A DNA stretch of 64,000 bases from Deltaproteobacteria bacterium (GTDB lineage Bacteria; Desulfobacterota; Binatia; UBA9968): NCBI GenBank assembly GCA_009379725.1, contig WHTF01000001.1:40001-104000 (forward strand), written 5' to 3'. This document shows, one piece after another, positions 52,301 through 60,583 of the stretch (positions are counted from its first letter, which is position 1; the number at the start of each line of letters is the position of its first letter). The position numbers were made by a program, and so were the translations under genes. The notes beneath the pieces are model-generated. The model did no database searches. It was not told where the DNA came from and was given only the letters and a program-made list of their open reading frames with translations.

Positions 52301-52900
52301 ACCGTCGAATTCCAGTCGTAGCGGCAACATATAACCCGGTGAAAACAGATCGACGATTCCGCCGCGCACGCTGAAGTCGCCGCATTCTTCCACCAAAGGG
52401 ACGTTTTGAAAGCCCCACTGCACTAGATGCTCGGTCAGCATTTCCCGTGGCAACTCCTGGCTCGCCACCAGATAGAGGTACGACTGTTTTAACGTCTCCT
52501 TTGGGATAACTTTTTGCATCAGCGCAGCAGGCGTCGAAATCAAGATCGGCGCCGGCTCTTCAATCAGCTTATATAAACCCTCTAGCCTTCCGGCCAAATT
52601 GTCGGGATGAGGCGATAATTTCTCGAACGGGAGAACTTCCCAGGAGGGAAGCAGATGGAGTCTCTTGCGGAACGGTGCTAGAGATCGATCCAGGCCCGTA
52701 AAGAACGTTAAATCGTCATACAGGCTCTCCGTGTCATGCGCGGTCGCCGCGATAATAAGGATCGGCCGGCGGTTTTGCTCCGCCACGAGCCCGAGCACAT
52801 AAGCCAATGCCCCACCCTGAAGACCTTGAAGTCGCTTGGCTCCGCTCCATTTTCCATCAAGGAAGCGGTGCAGCATCTCTTTTATCTTTGAACCGTTCAT
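49340..52900 (-). CDS. mfd: Transcription-repair coupling factor Mfd
   Basis: 1186 residues. Removes RNA polymerase stalled at lesions and recruits UvrA. The N-terminal UvrB-like region lacks helicase motifs as usual; the RNA polymerase-interacting domain follows FVVHLDHGIGVYRGL (about 510 on); the RecG-like translocase has Walker A CGDVGFGKTEVAMRAAF, the DEEH box VIIDEEHRFGV and LRGRVGRSHRHAYAYLL; the C-terminal D7 domain is present. It follows the DUF309 gene with no gap (stop and start adjoin). The insertion-domain-less UvrA at 42855 would be its repair partner. Confidence 0.97.
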   Translation of the reverse strand: MNGSKIKEMLHRFLDGKWSGAKRLQGLQGGALAYVLGLVAEQNRRPILIIAATAHDTESLYDDLTFFTGLDRSLAPFRKRLHLLPSWEVLPFEKLSPHPDNLAGRLEGLYKLIEEPAPILISTPAALMQKVIPKETLKQSYLYLVASQELPREMLTEHLVQWGFQNVPLVEECGDFSVRGGIVDLFSPGYMLPLRLEFDGDHLESIREFNPASQRSDRALEDLLLLPMKEFSLRRAATEQVVRKLDQRATELDIDRREKNALLDSVKEGIPFPGMEFLVPYFYPALTSVFSYLPPETLVCLAGADRVEGEVERFGHLAWDRNAKAKEDGRLVPPVEELFLNEHEWRAAIEPFAQLHCEALTIMAVSERAQETTLTIESFLTNDIRHETLAKYGKEPSLAPLIERLRAWEGHKVMFVAPTRGDAGRLRELLGHYEIDIPIEDRPAAALLNCTERTQAVVLGQLNQGFRMPVAGLVAVTFDEIFGTHKRHPTIAAKTHPSHFLTSLSELKQDDFVVHLDHGIGVYRGLKFLKVAGVEGEFLHLEYEGGDRLYLPVDRINIVQKYIGGDGVQPSLDRLGGAAWERVKAKAKKSIFAMAEELVQLYALREAREGIAFAAPDALYREFEAAFEFEETNDQQRAIDESLDDMQRKKPMDRLVCGDVGFGKTEVAMRAAFLAVEGGKQVAVLAPTTILAQQHLQTFRHRFRNHPVRIEMVSRFLTTKECEQVLRDAAKGNVDVVIGTHRLLQKDVEFKDLGLVIIDEEHRFGVAHKERLKKMRQMVDVMSLTATPIPRTLHMSIVGIRDLSIIETPPVDRLAIQTYVTRYDERVIRDAILRELERGGQVFFLHNRVETIDRIALKLAELVPEAKMAVAHGQMKPKELERVMLRFLENKTQVLICSAIIESGLDFPNANTIIINRADRFGLAQLYQLRGRVGRSHRHAYAYLLIPGEQAITPEAEKRLRALQEIDGLGGGFKLALHDLEIRGAGNLLGQQQSGNITAVGFELYTEMMENAVRELKGEEVAPEIEPEIRLGISAYFPDDYIPDANQRLYFYKRLASLRNPPELEEIKEEIRDRFGPHGPAVENLFMIMNLRRVLKEFLVQQISVSDGKVFLLFHPQSPVKVEKLLELIRKPKSRFRLSPDGRFSFLPQDQEWDALVSEVIQLLHSIRDREMNLQLPSEPLHGNAI

Positions 52901-53263
52901 TTAGAAGAAATGAAACCGACGCAGAGGAATTCTCGGGATTGGCTTTGGGTCCTTAATGCGGCCGGCTTCGAGCTCTTTGGCCCAGGACTCCATCGCCGTA
53001 ATCAGGTCGGCGACTTTGACGCCTGAATAGGTGGGTTGATAATTTTCGAAGCGAATGAGGGCTTGATAGATGAGCTTCACCGGTCCTTTAATCTCGCCGA
53101 AATCCGCGATCATGCGGCACGCAGCGGACAACTGAACCAACCCCTCGAGAAACGGCTTGTCCTGCTCCTCGGCTTCACGATAAAGGGTCTCGCAAACTTC
53201 ATGGGACTCAAAAAAACGGCCTTCATTGAATAGATTTATGCCTTCGCGCAATCTTGAATCCAT
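52901..53263 (-). CDS. DUF309 family protein
   Basis: 120 residues, all-helical, function unknown. The signature LFNEGRFFESHEVCETLYREAEEQ followed by FLEGLVQLSAACR is the DUF309 core. ATG 53263 gives the family start MDSRLREGINLF; the open frame upstream of it is not supported. It ends directly before the mfd start, so the two are cotranscribed. What it does for mfd, if anything, is not shown by the sequence. Confidence 0.82.
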   Translation of the reverse strand: MDSRLREGINLFNEGRFFESHEVCETLYREAEEQDKPFLEGLVQLSAACRMIADFGEIKGPVKLIYQALIRFENYQPTYSGVKVADLITAMESWAKELEAGRIKDPKPIPRIPLRRFHFF

Positions 53264-53560
53264 AAAATTAATCCGCACTTCAAAGTAGCAACTTCTCGTC
53301 ACACCCTCAAGGTTAACTGCTTGAGAACAAGGGTATGAAACGATGGGACAAAAAGGGGTTCGGTTACGCGAGCGATAGCTTTGAAAGAAATCAACAGGCA
53401 TTTGCCTTTAAGAGAGGCCCGCGTCTTTGTTTGCGTCAGACGTTCAGTGGGCGAGGATACAGTTGCGATACAAAGTTCCTGGTTTGACTCGAACGACGAC
53501 CGCCTTCAGGAGACGTCGCGATTTATGAACTCAGAACGCGACCGCTCAGATAAATGTCTA

Positions 53561-54808
53561 TCAGCGTCCTGTCGAGTCCTCTCCCCAGAGTCGTTTGTCA
53601 TAGTGGGCCACGGATGGCACTGCGGCCAACCAGATGCAGATATCTGAAAACGCTAGCACCAAAGCCGATAATCCAAATGAGACAAGATAGCTCCCCGTCC
53701 AATCGTAAAAGACACCACCCAACCAGGAACCCAACGCACCACCGACACCTACAGCGACCGTGGAATAGCCGAGAATTGAACCAAAACCCTTTCCGGAAAA
53801 GATGTCTGCCGTCAATGCGGAGAAGATTACCGCACGTGAACCGAAACCAATACCAAAGAAGATGACGTAGACATAGAGCAGCCAGGTTTGGCTGGGATCG
53901 TGTAATATTATGAGGGCACCGACCCCGACCATAGTCATCAGAATATTAATCGTATAGGCGGCTTGTCTCGATAGACGGTCGGCGATAAAACCGAAAACCA
54001 CCCTACCGAAGCTGCTAGTGATACCCGCAAAACCGAAAATAGATGCGGCGAATAGTTTACTATAGCCGACGTCTACGACGTGGGCGACTTGGTGAGTGAC
54101 GATGACGGTAGTCCCCGATGCAGCGCAAACACGCGCGAAAAAGAGTAACCAGAACTGAAGACTTTTGAGCGCGAGTTTTGCCGTCCATTGATTCTCGTGG
54201 TTCTTTTTTTGACCATGATGCCGGAGCTTTTCACCGAAAGGCCCGTATTGATAGAAAATCCAGACCAGTGGCAAGAGCGGGACTAAAACCACTGCCGCGT
54301 ATATTTCCAAAGTTCGCGCCCAACCGTAAGTCGAAATTAACCATTCGCTGAGCGGCGCCAGTATCATAATGCCAACACCCGACCCCGCATACACCACGCC
54401 GATAGCCGAAGCGCGATTGGAATAGAACCATTCGGAGACCAGAAACACATGCGGCACCATACCCATGAAGGTAAAGCCAAAAGCACTAATCAGTCCAAAA
54501 CAAATGTACAGCTGCCAAAGCGCGCTTACCTGGCTACTTAAAAAAAGGCCCAGTACAAGACTGAAACAACCGGCGATGACCACTTTCTTTGGTCCATAAC
54601 GATCCAGAAGGTATCCGGCAACCGGTGACAACATGGCATCGACGGTGAGAACGATGGAAAAAATACCGGCGGTCGCCCCTCGACTCCAACCGAAAGTGTC
54701 AAGCAACGCAACATTGAATACTCCGAACGAAGAATGGAGTCCGCGGGAAAAACCGAGAACGACAAACGCTAAAGCAGCGACAAACCAGGGTGTTGAAGAA
54801 AAACGCAT
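53561..54808 (-). CDS. Major facilitator superfamily transporter (OFA/monocarboxylate porter type)
   Basis: 415 residues with twelve predicted transmembrane segments in two bundles of six and a charged central loop (about 190-220, GEKLRHHGQKKNHENQ). The loop 2-3 motif is GYLLDRYGPKKVVIAG (D-R-x-G-x-K/R). FGWSRGATAGIFSI and GVVYAGSGVGI resemble the oxalate:formate antiporter / monocarboxylate group. Substrate probably a small organic acid. It is divergent from the flavoprotein gene at 55184. ATG 54808 was chosen because upstream codons add a cysteine-rich non-membrane stretch. Confidence 0.85.
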   Translation of the reverse strand: MRFSSTPWFVAALAFVVLGFSRGLHSSFGVFNVALLDTFGWSRGATAGIFSIVLTVDAMLSPVAGYLLDRYGPKKVVIAGCFSLVLGLFLSSQVSALWQLYICFGLISAFGFTFMGMVPHVFLVSEWFYSNRASAIGVVYAGSGVGIMILAPLSEWLISTYGWARTLEIYAAVVLVPLLPLVWIFYQYGPFGEKLRHHGQKKNHENQWTAKLALKSLQFWLLFFARVCAASGTTVIVTHQVAHVVDVGYSKLFAASIFGFAGITSSFGRVVFGFIADRLSRQAAYTINILMTMVGVGALIILHDPSQTWLLYVYVIFFGIGFGSRAVIFSALTADIFSGKGFGSILGYSTVAVGVGGALGSWLGGVFYDWTGSYLVSFGLSALVLAFSDICIWLAAVPSVAHYDKRLWGEDSTGR

Positions 54809-55183
54809 ACGATGAGTAAGGCTGTCTTTAGCAAAGTGCCTCAGCGACCACAAGCTGCAAAGGCAAATCAATTTTCTGGGGAATAGGAAGGTATGGCGAA
54901 CCAGTCGGTTGGATGATTTGCGGGTCGGATTTTTTTCGTGGATCGCTCAAATAAACTTTTTTGGCTACTCCCAATGAAAACGATTAAACAATCCCTCGGC
55001 TAATCGTAAATGGGGTTTTGTCAAATGGCGTCCAATCGATTCGGATAATATCTCGGCGATATGCTAGCAAAAAGACAAGCCGCCGTTCAAAGGCTGCAGA
55101 ATCAAGTCAAGAACATCAGGGTAGTTTGACCACAAACTAACAACGGTGATAAGTCCTCAATACGGTCCTTATAGGGAGTCCCA
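54809..55183. other. Intergenic between divergent MFS and flavoprotein genes
   Basis: About 375 bases that must hold both promoters. On the plus strand a TTGACC at 55126 with a TGATAA about 15 bases on is a weak candidate; GGGAG before 55184 is the ribosome site. No repeat or gene seen. Confidence 0.4.
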
Positions 55184-56653
55184 ATGGTCAATTCGAGCTT
55201 GGAATTTGATGTTGCCATTATCGGCGGCGGCGGCGCGGGTATACCGGCTGTCATCGAAGTTGGCCGGGCTGGCGGCACGGCCGTGGTAGTGGAGGAAGCC
55301 GACGAATGTGGCGGTACCGCTGCGATCTCAGGCGGCGGCTGCTGTATCGTCGGGACGCCGCTGCAAAAATCGCAGGGTATCGAAGACACGCCGGATCTCG
55401 CTTTTGCAGACTGGATCAAGTGGGGCGGCGGGTCGGCCGATGAAGTGTGGGCACGGTATTACCTTGAGCATTCGCTGCACGATCTGTATCACTGGGCCGA
55501 GGGTTGCGGCGCCAAGTGGATCGACATGAAGTTTCAGGAAGGCAACTGCGTGCTGCGCTGGCACCGGCCGGAGAATAATGGCCTAGGTTTGATGACCGCG
55601 CTAATCAAAACCGCCGAGTCGATGCCGAATATCAAGATCATGACCGGAACTGGCGCCGGCAAACTGTTGACTAAAAATGGCCGCGTGATCGGCGTCACCG
55701 CGACCACCAAGAACGAACCGATTGAGATTTATAGCAAGGCGGTCGTCGTTGCCACTGGCGGTTTCAACTCAAACCTGGACATGGTTTTAGAGGTTCGCCC
55801 TGAATTTCAGAAATTCAGAGTCATGGAAGGGTCCGGCTTTGGCGCCAAAGGTGTTGGGCATAAGATGATCAAAGAAATGGGTGGCTACTTCACGCATATG
55901 GACCACATCTGGTTCTATGTGTACGCCACGCCGGATTATCGCGATCCTCAGCAAAGACGCGGTCTCGTCTTCCGCATGACCCCGGGCTACATTTGGTTCA
56001 ACCAGCAAGGGAGGCGGTTTCACAATGAATCAGTTACCGGTGGCGCATCGGCGACTCCCGCTCTTTTGATGCAAGATCCACCCCATGCCTGGGCGATCCT
56101 CGATCATCCGATGACGACAAAAATGGATGTCGCCGATCCGTATTATCGGCGCGGCGACGTGATTGACCACACAAAGGTCCAAGAACTACTGGACAATTCC
56201 CCGTATATTCGTAAAGCCACTACGCTGGAAGAATTGGGCAAAAAGATCGAGGTTGATCTATCGTCGTTTCTCTCCGAGATCAAGGATTATAACAAAGCTT
56301 TCGACAACGGGCTCGATACCGAACCCAAGTTCGGAAAATCTTTGAAGCTCTCGAAGAAGTTCGACACGCCTCCCTACTATGCGATCCAGTTATTTCCTCT
56401 CGCGCGAAAGAACTTTGGCGGCGTCAAGACGGATATCCGCTGCTGCGTTTTAAATAAACATTTTGAGCCGATCCCCGGATTGTATGCGGCAGGTGAAGTT
56501 TCCGGCATGGCTGGGGGCCACATCAACGGCCGCAACGGACTCGAAGGGACGATGCTCGGCCCCTCGGTATTCAGCGGGCGCGTTGCAGGAGCTTGGGCTG
56601 CGCACGAAGCCGGTTTCGGTCCGGGATTTGTTGGCAAACCTAATCGGCCGTAA
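55184..56653 (+). CDS. FAD-dependent oxidoreductase, fumarate reductase / 3-ketosteroid dehydrogenase type
   Basis: 489 residues. N-terminal FAD site FDVAIIGGGGAGIPAVIEVGR followed by GGTAVVVEEADECGGTAAISGG; a second FAD contact VVVATGGFNSN (about 190); C-terminal GLYAAGEVSGMAGGHINGRNG. This is the FAD-binding-2 family, which reduces or desaturates C-C bonds in substrates such as fumarate, 3-ketosteroids or urocanate. The active-site residues do not let me choose. GGGAG lies 5 bases before the ATG. No signal peptide and no heme domain. It stands alone between two MFS carriers, so a role in breaking down an imported organic compound is possible. Confidence 0.87.
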   Translation: MVNSSLEFDVAIIGGGGAGIPAVIEVGRAGGTAVVVEEADECGGTAAISGGGCCIVGTPLQKSQGIEDTPDLAFADWIKWGGGSADEVWARYYLEHSLHDLYHWAEGCGAKWIDMKFQEGNCVLRWHRPENNGLGLMTALIKTAESMPNIKIMTGTGAGKLLTKNGRVIGVTATTKNEPIEIYSKAVVVATGGFNSNLDMVLEVRPEFQKFRVMEGSGFGAKGVGHKMIKEMGGYFTHMDHIWFYVYATPDYRDPQQRRGLVFRMTPGYIWFNQQGRRFHNESVTGGASATPALLMQDPPHAWAILDHPMTTKMDVADPYYRRGDVIDHTKVQELLDNSPYIRKATTLEELGKKIEVDLSSFLSEIKDYNKAFDNGLDTEPKFGKSLKLSKKFDTPPYYAIQLFPLARKNFGGVKTDIRCCVLNKHFEPIPGLYAAGEVSGMAGGHINGRNGLEGTMLGPSVFSGRVAGAWAAHEAGFGPGFVGKPNRP

Positions 56654-56850
56654 TACAGTAACATCATGAGTGAGACGAGCACGCCCTGGACCACAGAAGC
56701 GGCTCCCACACCGTGCGCGGCTATCAGCGGCATCTCTTAACAGCGCAAAAGCGCTGGTCACGCGGCCAAACCTCAGATTGGCAAAGAGTTCAGCTTAGGA
56801 TCTCGCCACATCTTCGAACCATTGACAACCGCAACGTCTGAGAAGAATAC

Positions 56851-57483
56851 TTACGGGCTTTTCGCCTGCAGGTTAATCGCCTTTATATCAGTAACCAAAG
56901 AGCGCAAGATCGCTTCGAGAGCTTGATTCCAACCGCGCACCAGCGCTTCGGGGGTACGCTCCTGAACGGGGACGATTCTCTGGTAAGCTTTGTGAAAAAC
57001 AATCCCTGAATTAGGGAATGTTGCTTGAGTGAGAAAAAATTCCATTTCAATCACCGCCTGAGGCGCTGCGAGATCGCGAAAATCGCCATAGAGAATGTTT
57101 ACCCTAGTCTCCAGGGTGTGCGTCGGGCGCAACGGACTGGCAGAACCGACCACGAACTGAAAAATCCCTACGCTTGCCAATTCACGACGCACCTCTTCGG
57201 TGATGAGCGCTGCCGGAGCAACCAAAAATTGATTGTAAAAATCTGACTCGAACCTAGTGTCGCTTCTGCGGTAAATGAAATTGCGGTCCGCGTAACGAGG
57301 CGACACGGCGGCTGAAGCAATTTGCAAAACTCCACTGCCGTTGCGGCTTTGAGCAGGAGTGTTACGGGCCAGGTCAAGGACGAAGTAACGTTTGTCAGGG
57401 TAATCCTTCTCTATACTGACGCAACCGGAAAACAGAACAAAGACCAGCACAGTAGAAAGGTAAGGTTTGGTCAATGTTGTCAT
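56851..57483 (-). CDS. ABC-type transport auxiliary lipoprotein (PqiC/MlaC-less Mla type)
   Basis: 210 residues. Lipoprotein signal peptide with lipobox LFSGC (Cys21). The rest resembles the ABC-transport auxiliary component of MCE systems: YFVLDLAR near the N-terminus, DRNFIYRRSDTRFESDFYNQFLVAPAALI, and a C-terminal LVRGWNQALEAIL helix. It overlaps mlaD by 4 bases and ends the operon. Likely sits in the outer membrane on the periplasmic side and receives or donates lipid; that location is inferred from the family. Confidence 0.82.
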   Translation of the reverse strand: MTTLTKPYLSTVLVFVLFSGCVSIEKDYPDKRYFVLDLARNTPAQSRNGSGVLQIASAAVSPRYADRNFIYRRSDTRFESDFYNQFLVAPAALITEEVRRELASVGIFQFVVGSASPLRPTHTLETRVNILYGDFRDLAAPQAVIEMEFFLTQATFPNSGIVFHKAYQRIVPVQERTPEALVRGWNQALEAILRSLVTDIKAINLQAKSP

Positions 57484-58538
57484 CGTTCGAAAACCTCCGA
57501 GCGAGGCGGCGGCGCGCCGAAAATAACCTGGGACGGATACTTAAGAGACTCGTCGGAAAATTCTTTCATACTCTCTGTAACCAATCGAAGATTCTCCAAC
57601 GTCGCCTCAATTTGCTGCTGCTGCGTGGTGATCAGGCGATTCAGCTGGCCCAGGGTCTGTTGAAGTTGAGCGCTTGTCTGTGGCAGATCGGCAGACATGG
57701 AATCCAGCCGCATCGCCACACGACTGATGCTTTCGGAAACGCGCGGCAGATCTGCAAGCAGCTGCGTCACCGGCTTATCGGCTCGTTCTAAAATCTGCCG
57801 CGCACTGCTTGCGGCGGCGGCGGCGTCGGCCAAGGCGCTCTTCAGCTCCGGTGCATTCACGACCACCCGTAACTGGCGATTGGTATCGCGAAGCTCGCTC
57901 AGCAGCGCGTTGGCTTGGATGCCGATTCGTTCCAGGTTGGCAGCCTCGGCGAGCTTGGTCATCGCCGTCAACGATTTCTCGACGCTGGCTGTGAGTTGAG
58001 GGATATTAATCTGTTCTACATTGTGCAGGATGCGCTCCACCGCCTCGCTCAGTTGGGTTATCCTGCTTCGCGCCGAAGGTATGTAGGCATGTTTGGGCTG
58101 CCAGTCGATTTCTAAAGGTGGGTTGCGTTCCGGATCTAAATAGTCGGCTTCGATATAGGCCACTCCAGTGAGTCCTTGAGCGGCCAATCTCACCCGAAAT
58201 CCGCTCTTAAGCTCGTCCTGCAGAGCCTTTCTCATTGGATCGCCGACGGGAAACCCAAAGACGTCCGATGAGATACCAAAACGCACCAGAACATAGCGTC
58301 GTCGTGTCGGGTATTCTACGCTGGTGAGCGTAATCTGCTCGACATTGCCGATCAACACGCCGCGAAATTTAACCGGCGAACCGACATCAAGCCCCTGTAC
58401 GGACTCCTCAATGTAGGTCTCGGCGAGATTTTTCGTCTGGAATATTGTTCCGACGCCCAAAGCGATCACGCCGAGAATTGCAATCAGTATGGCGCTGATC
58501 ACAAACAGACCAATTTTAAAGTATTCGAGTTTTCCCAT
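57480..58538 (-). CDS. mlaD: MCE-domain protein (MlaD-like) with long C-terminal helix
   Basis: About 352 residues. N-terminal anchor FKIGLFVISAILIAILGVIALG, then an MCE domain (about 40-115) with VKFRGVLIGNVEQI, then a long Ala/Leu-rich, Gln-rich helical region with repeated LxxxxxxL spacing (about 160-330), as in the extended, single-MCE proteins of deltaproteobacteria rather than short E. coli MlaD. ATG 58538 (MGKLEYFK) is the family start; TTG 58556 with AAGG upstream is possible. It lies 36 bases after the ATPase gene and overlaps the lipoprotein gene. Confidence 0.87.
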   Translation of the reverse strand: MGKLEYFKIGLFVISAILIAILGVIALGVGTIFQTKNLAETYIEESVQGLDVGSPVKFRGVLIGNVEQITLTSVEYPTRRRYVLVRFGISSDVFGFPVGDPMRKALQDELKSGFRVRLAAQGLTGVAYIEADYLDPERNPPLEIDWQPKHAYIPSARSRITQLSEAVERILHNVEQINIPQLTASVEKSLTAMTKLAEAANLERIGIQANALLSELRDTNRQLRVVVNAPELKSALADAAAAASSARQILERADKPVTQLLADLPRVSESISRVAMRLDSMSADLPQTSAQLQQTLGQLNRLITTQQQQIEATLENLRLVTESMKEFSDESLKYPSQVIFGAPPPRSEVFER

Positions 58539-58574
58539 TCGCAGTGATAAAGGCAACTGTTGCGCCTTGGCGAG

Positions 58575-59342
58575 CTACGTTTTAGAAGCAGTTTGGCGCG
58601 AGAAGAATTGACGTACCCATGGATTGTCGCTGTATGCGCGCAGATCTTGTGGTTTCCCGGAGGCCACTATTCCTTTCGTCTTTTTATCCAACATAATAAC
58701 TCGATCCGCAATCGCAAAGATACTCGCCAGATCATGGCTAACGATGACAAACGTCATCTGCAGACTTTTCGCCAAGCTCAGAATCAATTCATCCAGTTCC
58801 GCAGAAGTAATCGGGTCTAAACCGGCTGATGGCTCGTCGAGAAACAGCACCCGCGGATCCAGCGCCATGGCACGCGCAATTGCGGCGCGCTTCTGCATCC
58901 CGCCGCTCAGTTCCGAGGGCATGTGATCGCCAAATCCGGCGAGGCCTACCTGTTTGAGCTTCATCGAAGCAATGAGCCGGATCGCCTCGGTTGGTAAATC
59001 TGTGAACTCTTCCAGCGGCAGAGATACATTTTCGAAGAGCGTCATAGATCCAAACAACGCGCCGCTCTGATACATGACGCCAAATTTTTTCAGGATCCCG
59101 AGTCGCTCTTCGCCTTCGGCCGCAGCAATATCCTGGCCCTCGATCAAGATCTTGCCGCTGGCCGGCTTGTACAAACCTATCATATGTTTGAGAAGCGTGC
59201 TTTTGCCGGAGCCGGAGCCACCGAGAATCACAAACACTTCGCCGGCGCGAACATCGAAACTCAAATGATCGAGAACGACTTGGCCGTTATACGCCGCGGT
59301 GAAATTCCGGACGCGGATGATTTCACTTTGCTCTTGCTTCAT
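58575..59342 (-). CDS. mlaF: ABC transporter ATP-binding protein (MlaF-like)
   Basis: 255 residues from ATG 59342. Walker [16 protein letters not shown]-loop VMYQSGALFGSMTL, signature ELSGGMQKRAAIARAM, Walker B RVLFLDEPSAGLDPIT and the H-loop IVSHDL. The ELSGGMQKR variant is typical of MCE/Mla ATPases. Upstream codons of the open frame overlap mlaE and are not supported. It lies 8 bases after mlaE. Confidence 0.93.
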   Translation of the reverse strand: MKQEQSEIIRVRNFTAAYNGQVVLDHLSFDVRAGEVFVILGGSGSGKSTLLKHMIGLYKPASGKILIEGQDIAAAEGEERLGILKKFGVMYQSGALFGSMTLFENVSLPLEEFTDLPTEAIRLIASMKLKQVGLAGFGDHMPSELSGGMQKRAAIARAMALDPRVLFLDEPSAGLDPITSAELDELILSLAKSLQMTFVIVSHDLASIFAIADRVIMLDKKTKGIVASGKPQDLRAYSDNPWVRQFFSRQTASKT

Positions 59343-59350
59343 GCCGGGCG

Positions 59351-60490
59351 TTAAAAGCCGAGATAGTAGTAAATCACCGAAAAGACACCATCCGCAATCA
59401 CGATTAAGATAATGCCGCTCACTACAGCACGCGTTGTCGATTCGCCCACCGCGCTCGCGCCGTTTTGAGTCTGCAAGCCCCGAAGGCATCCGATCGCCGC
59501 GACGAGAATGCCGAAGACAAACGATTTTGCCAGCCCGCCGAGCAGATCACTGTAGCCGACTGCCAACTGGACCTGATTCAAAAAAGTGATCAAAGGAAAT
59601 CCCAGCGAAAGTAATACGACTGCCCCCCCCATCAATCCGACGAGGTCGGCAAATACCGTGAGCAGCGGCGTCATAAAAACTGCGGCGAGCACCCGCGGTA
59701 CCACCAGAAACCGTACCGGCTCGAGCCCCATCGTCTTCAACGCATCGAGCTCCTCGCGAACCTTCATCGTTCCCAACTCGGCGGCAAATGCTGAACCGGA
59801 ACGCCCCGCCAAGACAATGGCTGTCATCAACGGGCCAAGCTCGCGCAGGATCGCGAGTCCGATCAAGTTAGCGACAAAAATCTGCGCGCCGAATTGGCCC
59901 AACGGTATCGCCGCTTGAAACGCCATAATCAGGCCCATAAGAAACCCGATGAGGGCCACGATCGGCAAAGCATTTACCCCCACCGCCTCGGCGATCCGTA
60001 ACGTGTCTCGCCAACGCGCATGTCTCGGCTGTAAAGCGGCCTGGAGAAGCGCGAATCCGAGCTCGCCAACGAATATCACCAAAGCACGTATATCCTGCCA
60101 GGTCTCAATTATCGCGCGGCCGAACTCTTCGACGATTGAAGTAGGCTCAAGGACATGACCGTCTACGGCAGCAAAATCTCTGGATTCCCAGTCTTCTAGC
60201 ATTACTTCGAACTCAGGACGGAGCCCACGAATTTCGAACTTTCCTCCCAATCGCTGTTGTTGATCACGCAATTGAACTATCAAAGCTATGCCTGAGCCGT
60301 CGCAGTAGTCGATTCGGGAAGCGTCCAATAAAAGCTTTGGAACCCTCGAAGCGGCGATGTTGTGTGTTGCATTGCGCCAGATGGTACCAGTGCTAGAGGA
60401 GTCCAGCCGGCCCTCGATGATGACTCTAAGGACACCGCCATCCAGCTTTTCCGTGCGAAATTGAACATTAGTATGGACGGGCAATTCCAT
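59351..60490 (-). CDS. mlaE: MlaE-type permease fused to an N-terminal STAS domain
   Basis: 379 residues. The first ~115 form a STAS domain (LRVIIEGRLDSSSTGTIWRN, PKLLLDASRIDYCDGSGIALI), the role played in E. coli by separate MlaB. The rest is the MlaE permease: LRIAEAVGVNALPIVALIGFLMG, ELGPLMTAIVLAGRSGSAFAAELGTM and several membrane spans to the end. First gene of mlaE-mlaF-mlaD-lipoprotein. Neither MlaA (outer-membrane) nor MlaC (periplasmic shuttle) is encoded nearby. Confidence 0.92.
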   Translation of the reverse strand: MELPVHTNVQFRTEKLDGGVLRVIIEGRLDSSSTGTIWRNATHNIAASRVPKLLLDASRIDYCDGSGIALIVQLRDQQQRLGGKFEIRGLRPEFEVMLEDWESRDFAAVDGHVLEPTSIVEEFGRAIIETWQDIRALVIFVGELGFALLQAALQPRHARWRDTLRIAEAVGVNALPIVALIGFLMGLIMAFQAAIPLGQFGAQIFVANLIGLAILRELGPLMTAIVLAGRSGSAFAAELGTMKVREELDALKTMGLEPVRFLVVPRVLAAVFMTPLLTVFADLVGLMGGAVVLLSLGFPLITFLNQVQLAVGYSDLLGGLAKSFVFGILVAAIGCLRGLQTQNGASAVGESTTRAVVSGIILIVIADGVFSVIYYYLGF

Positions 60491-60583
60491 GGTAAGCGAA
60501 GGCAGCAGTGTCTATATTACGCTTTGTTCGCCAAAACCTTCAACCTAACGCGGCAACAAACCACCGAGCCCTTCAGACCCGTC

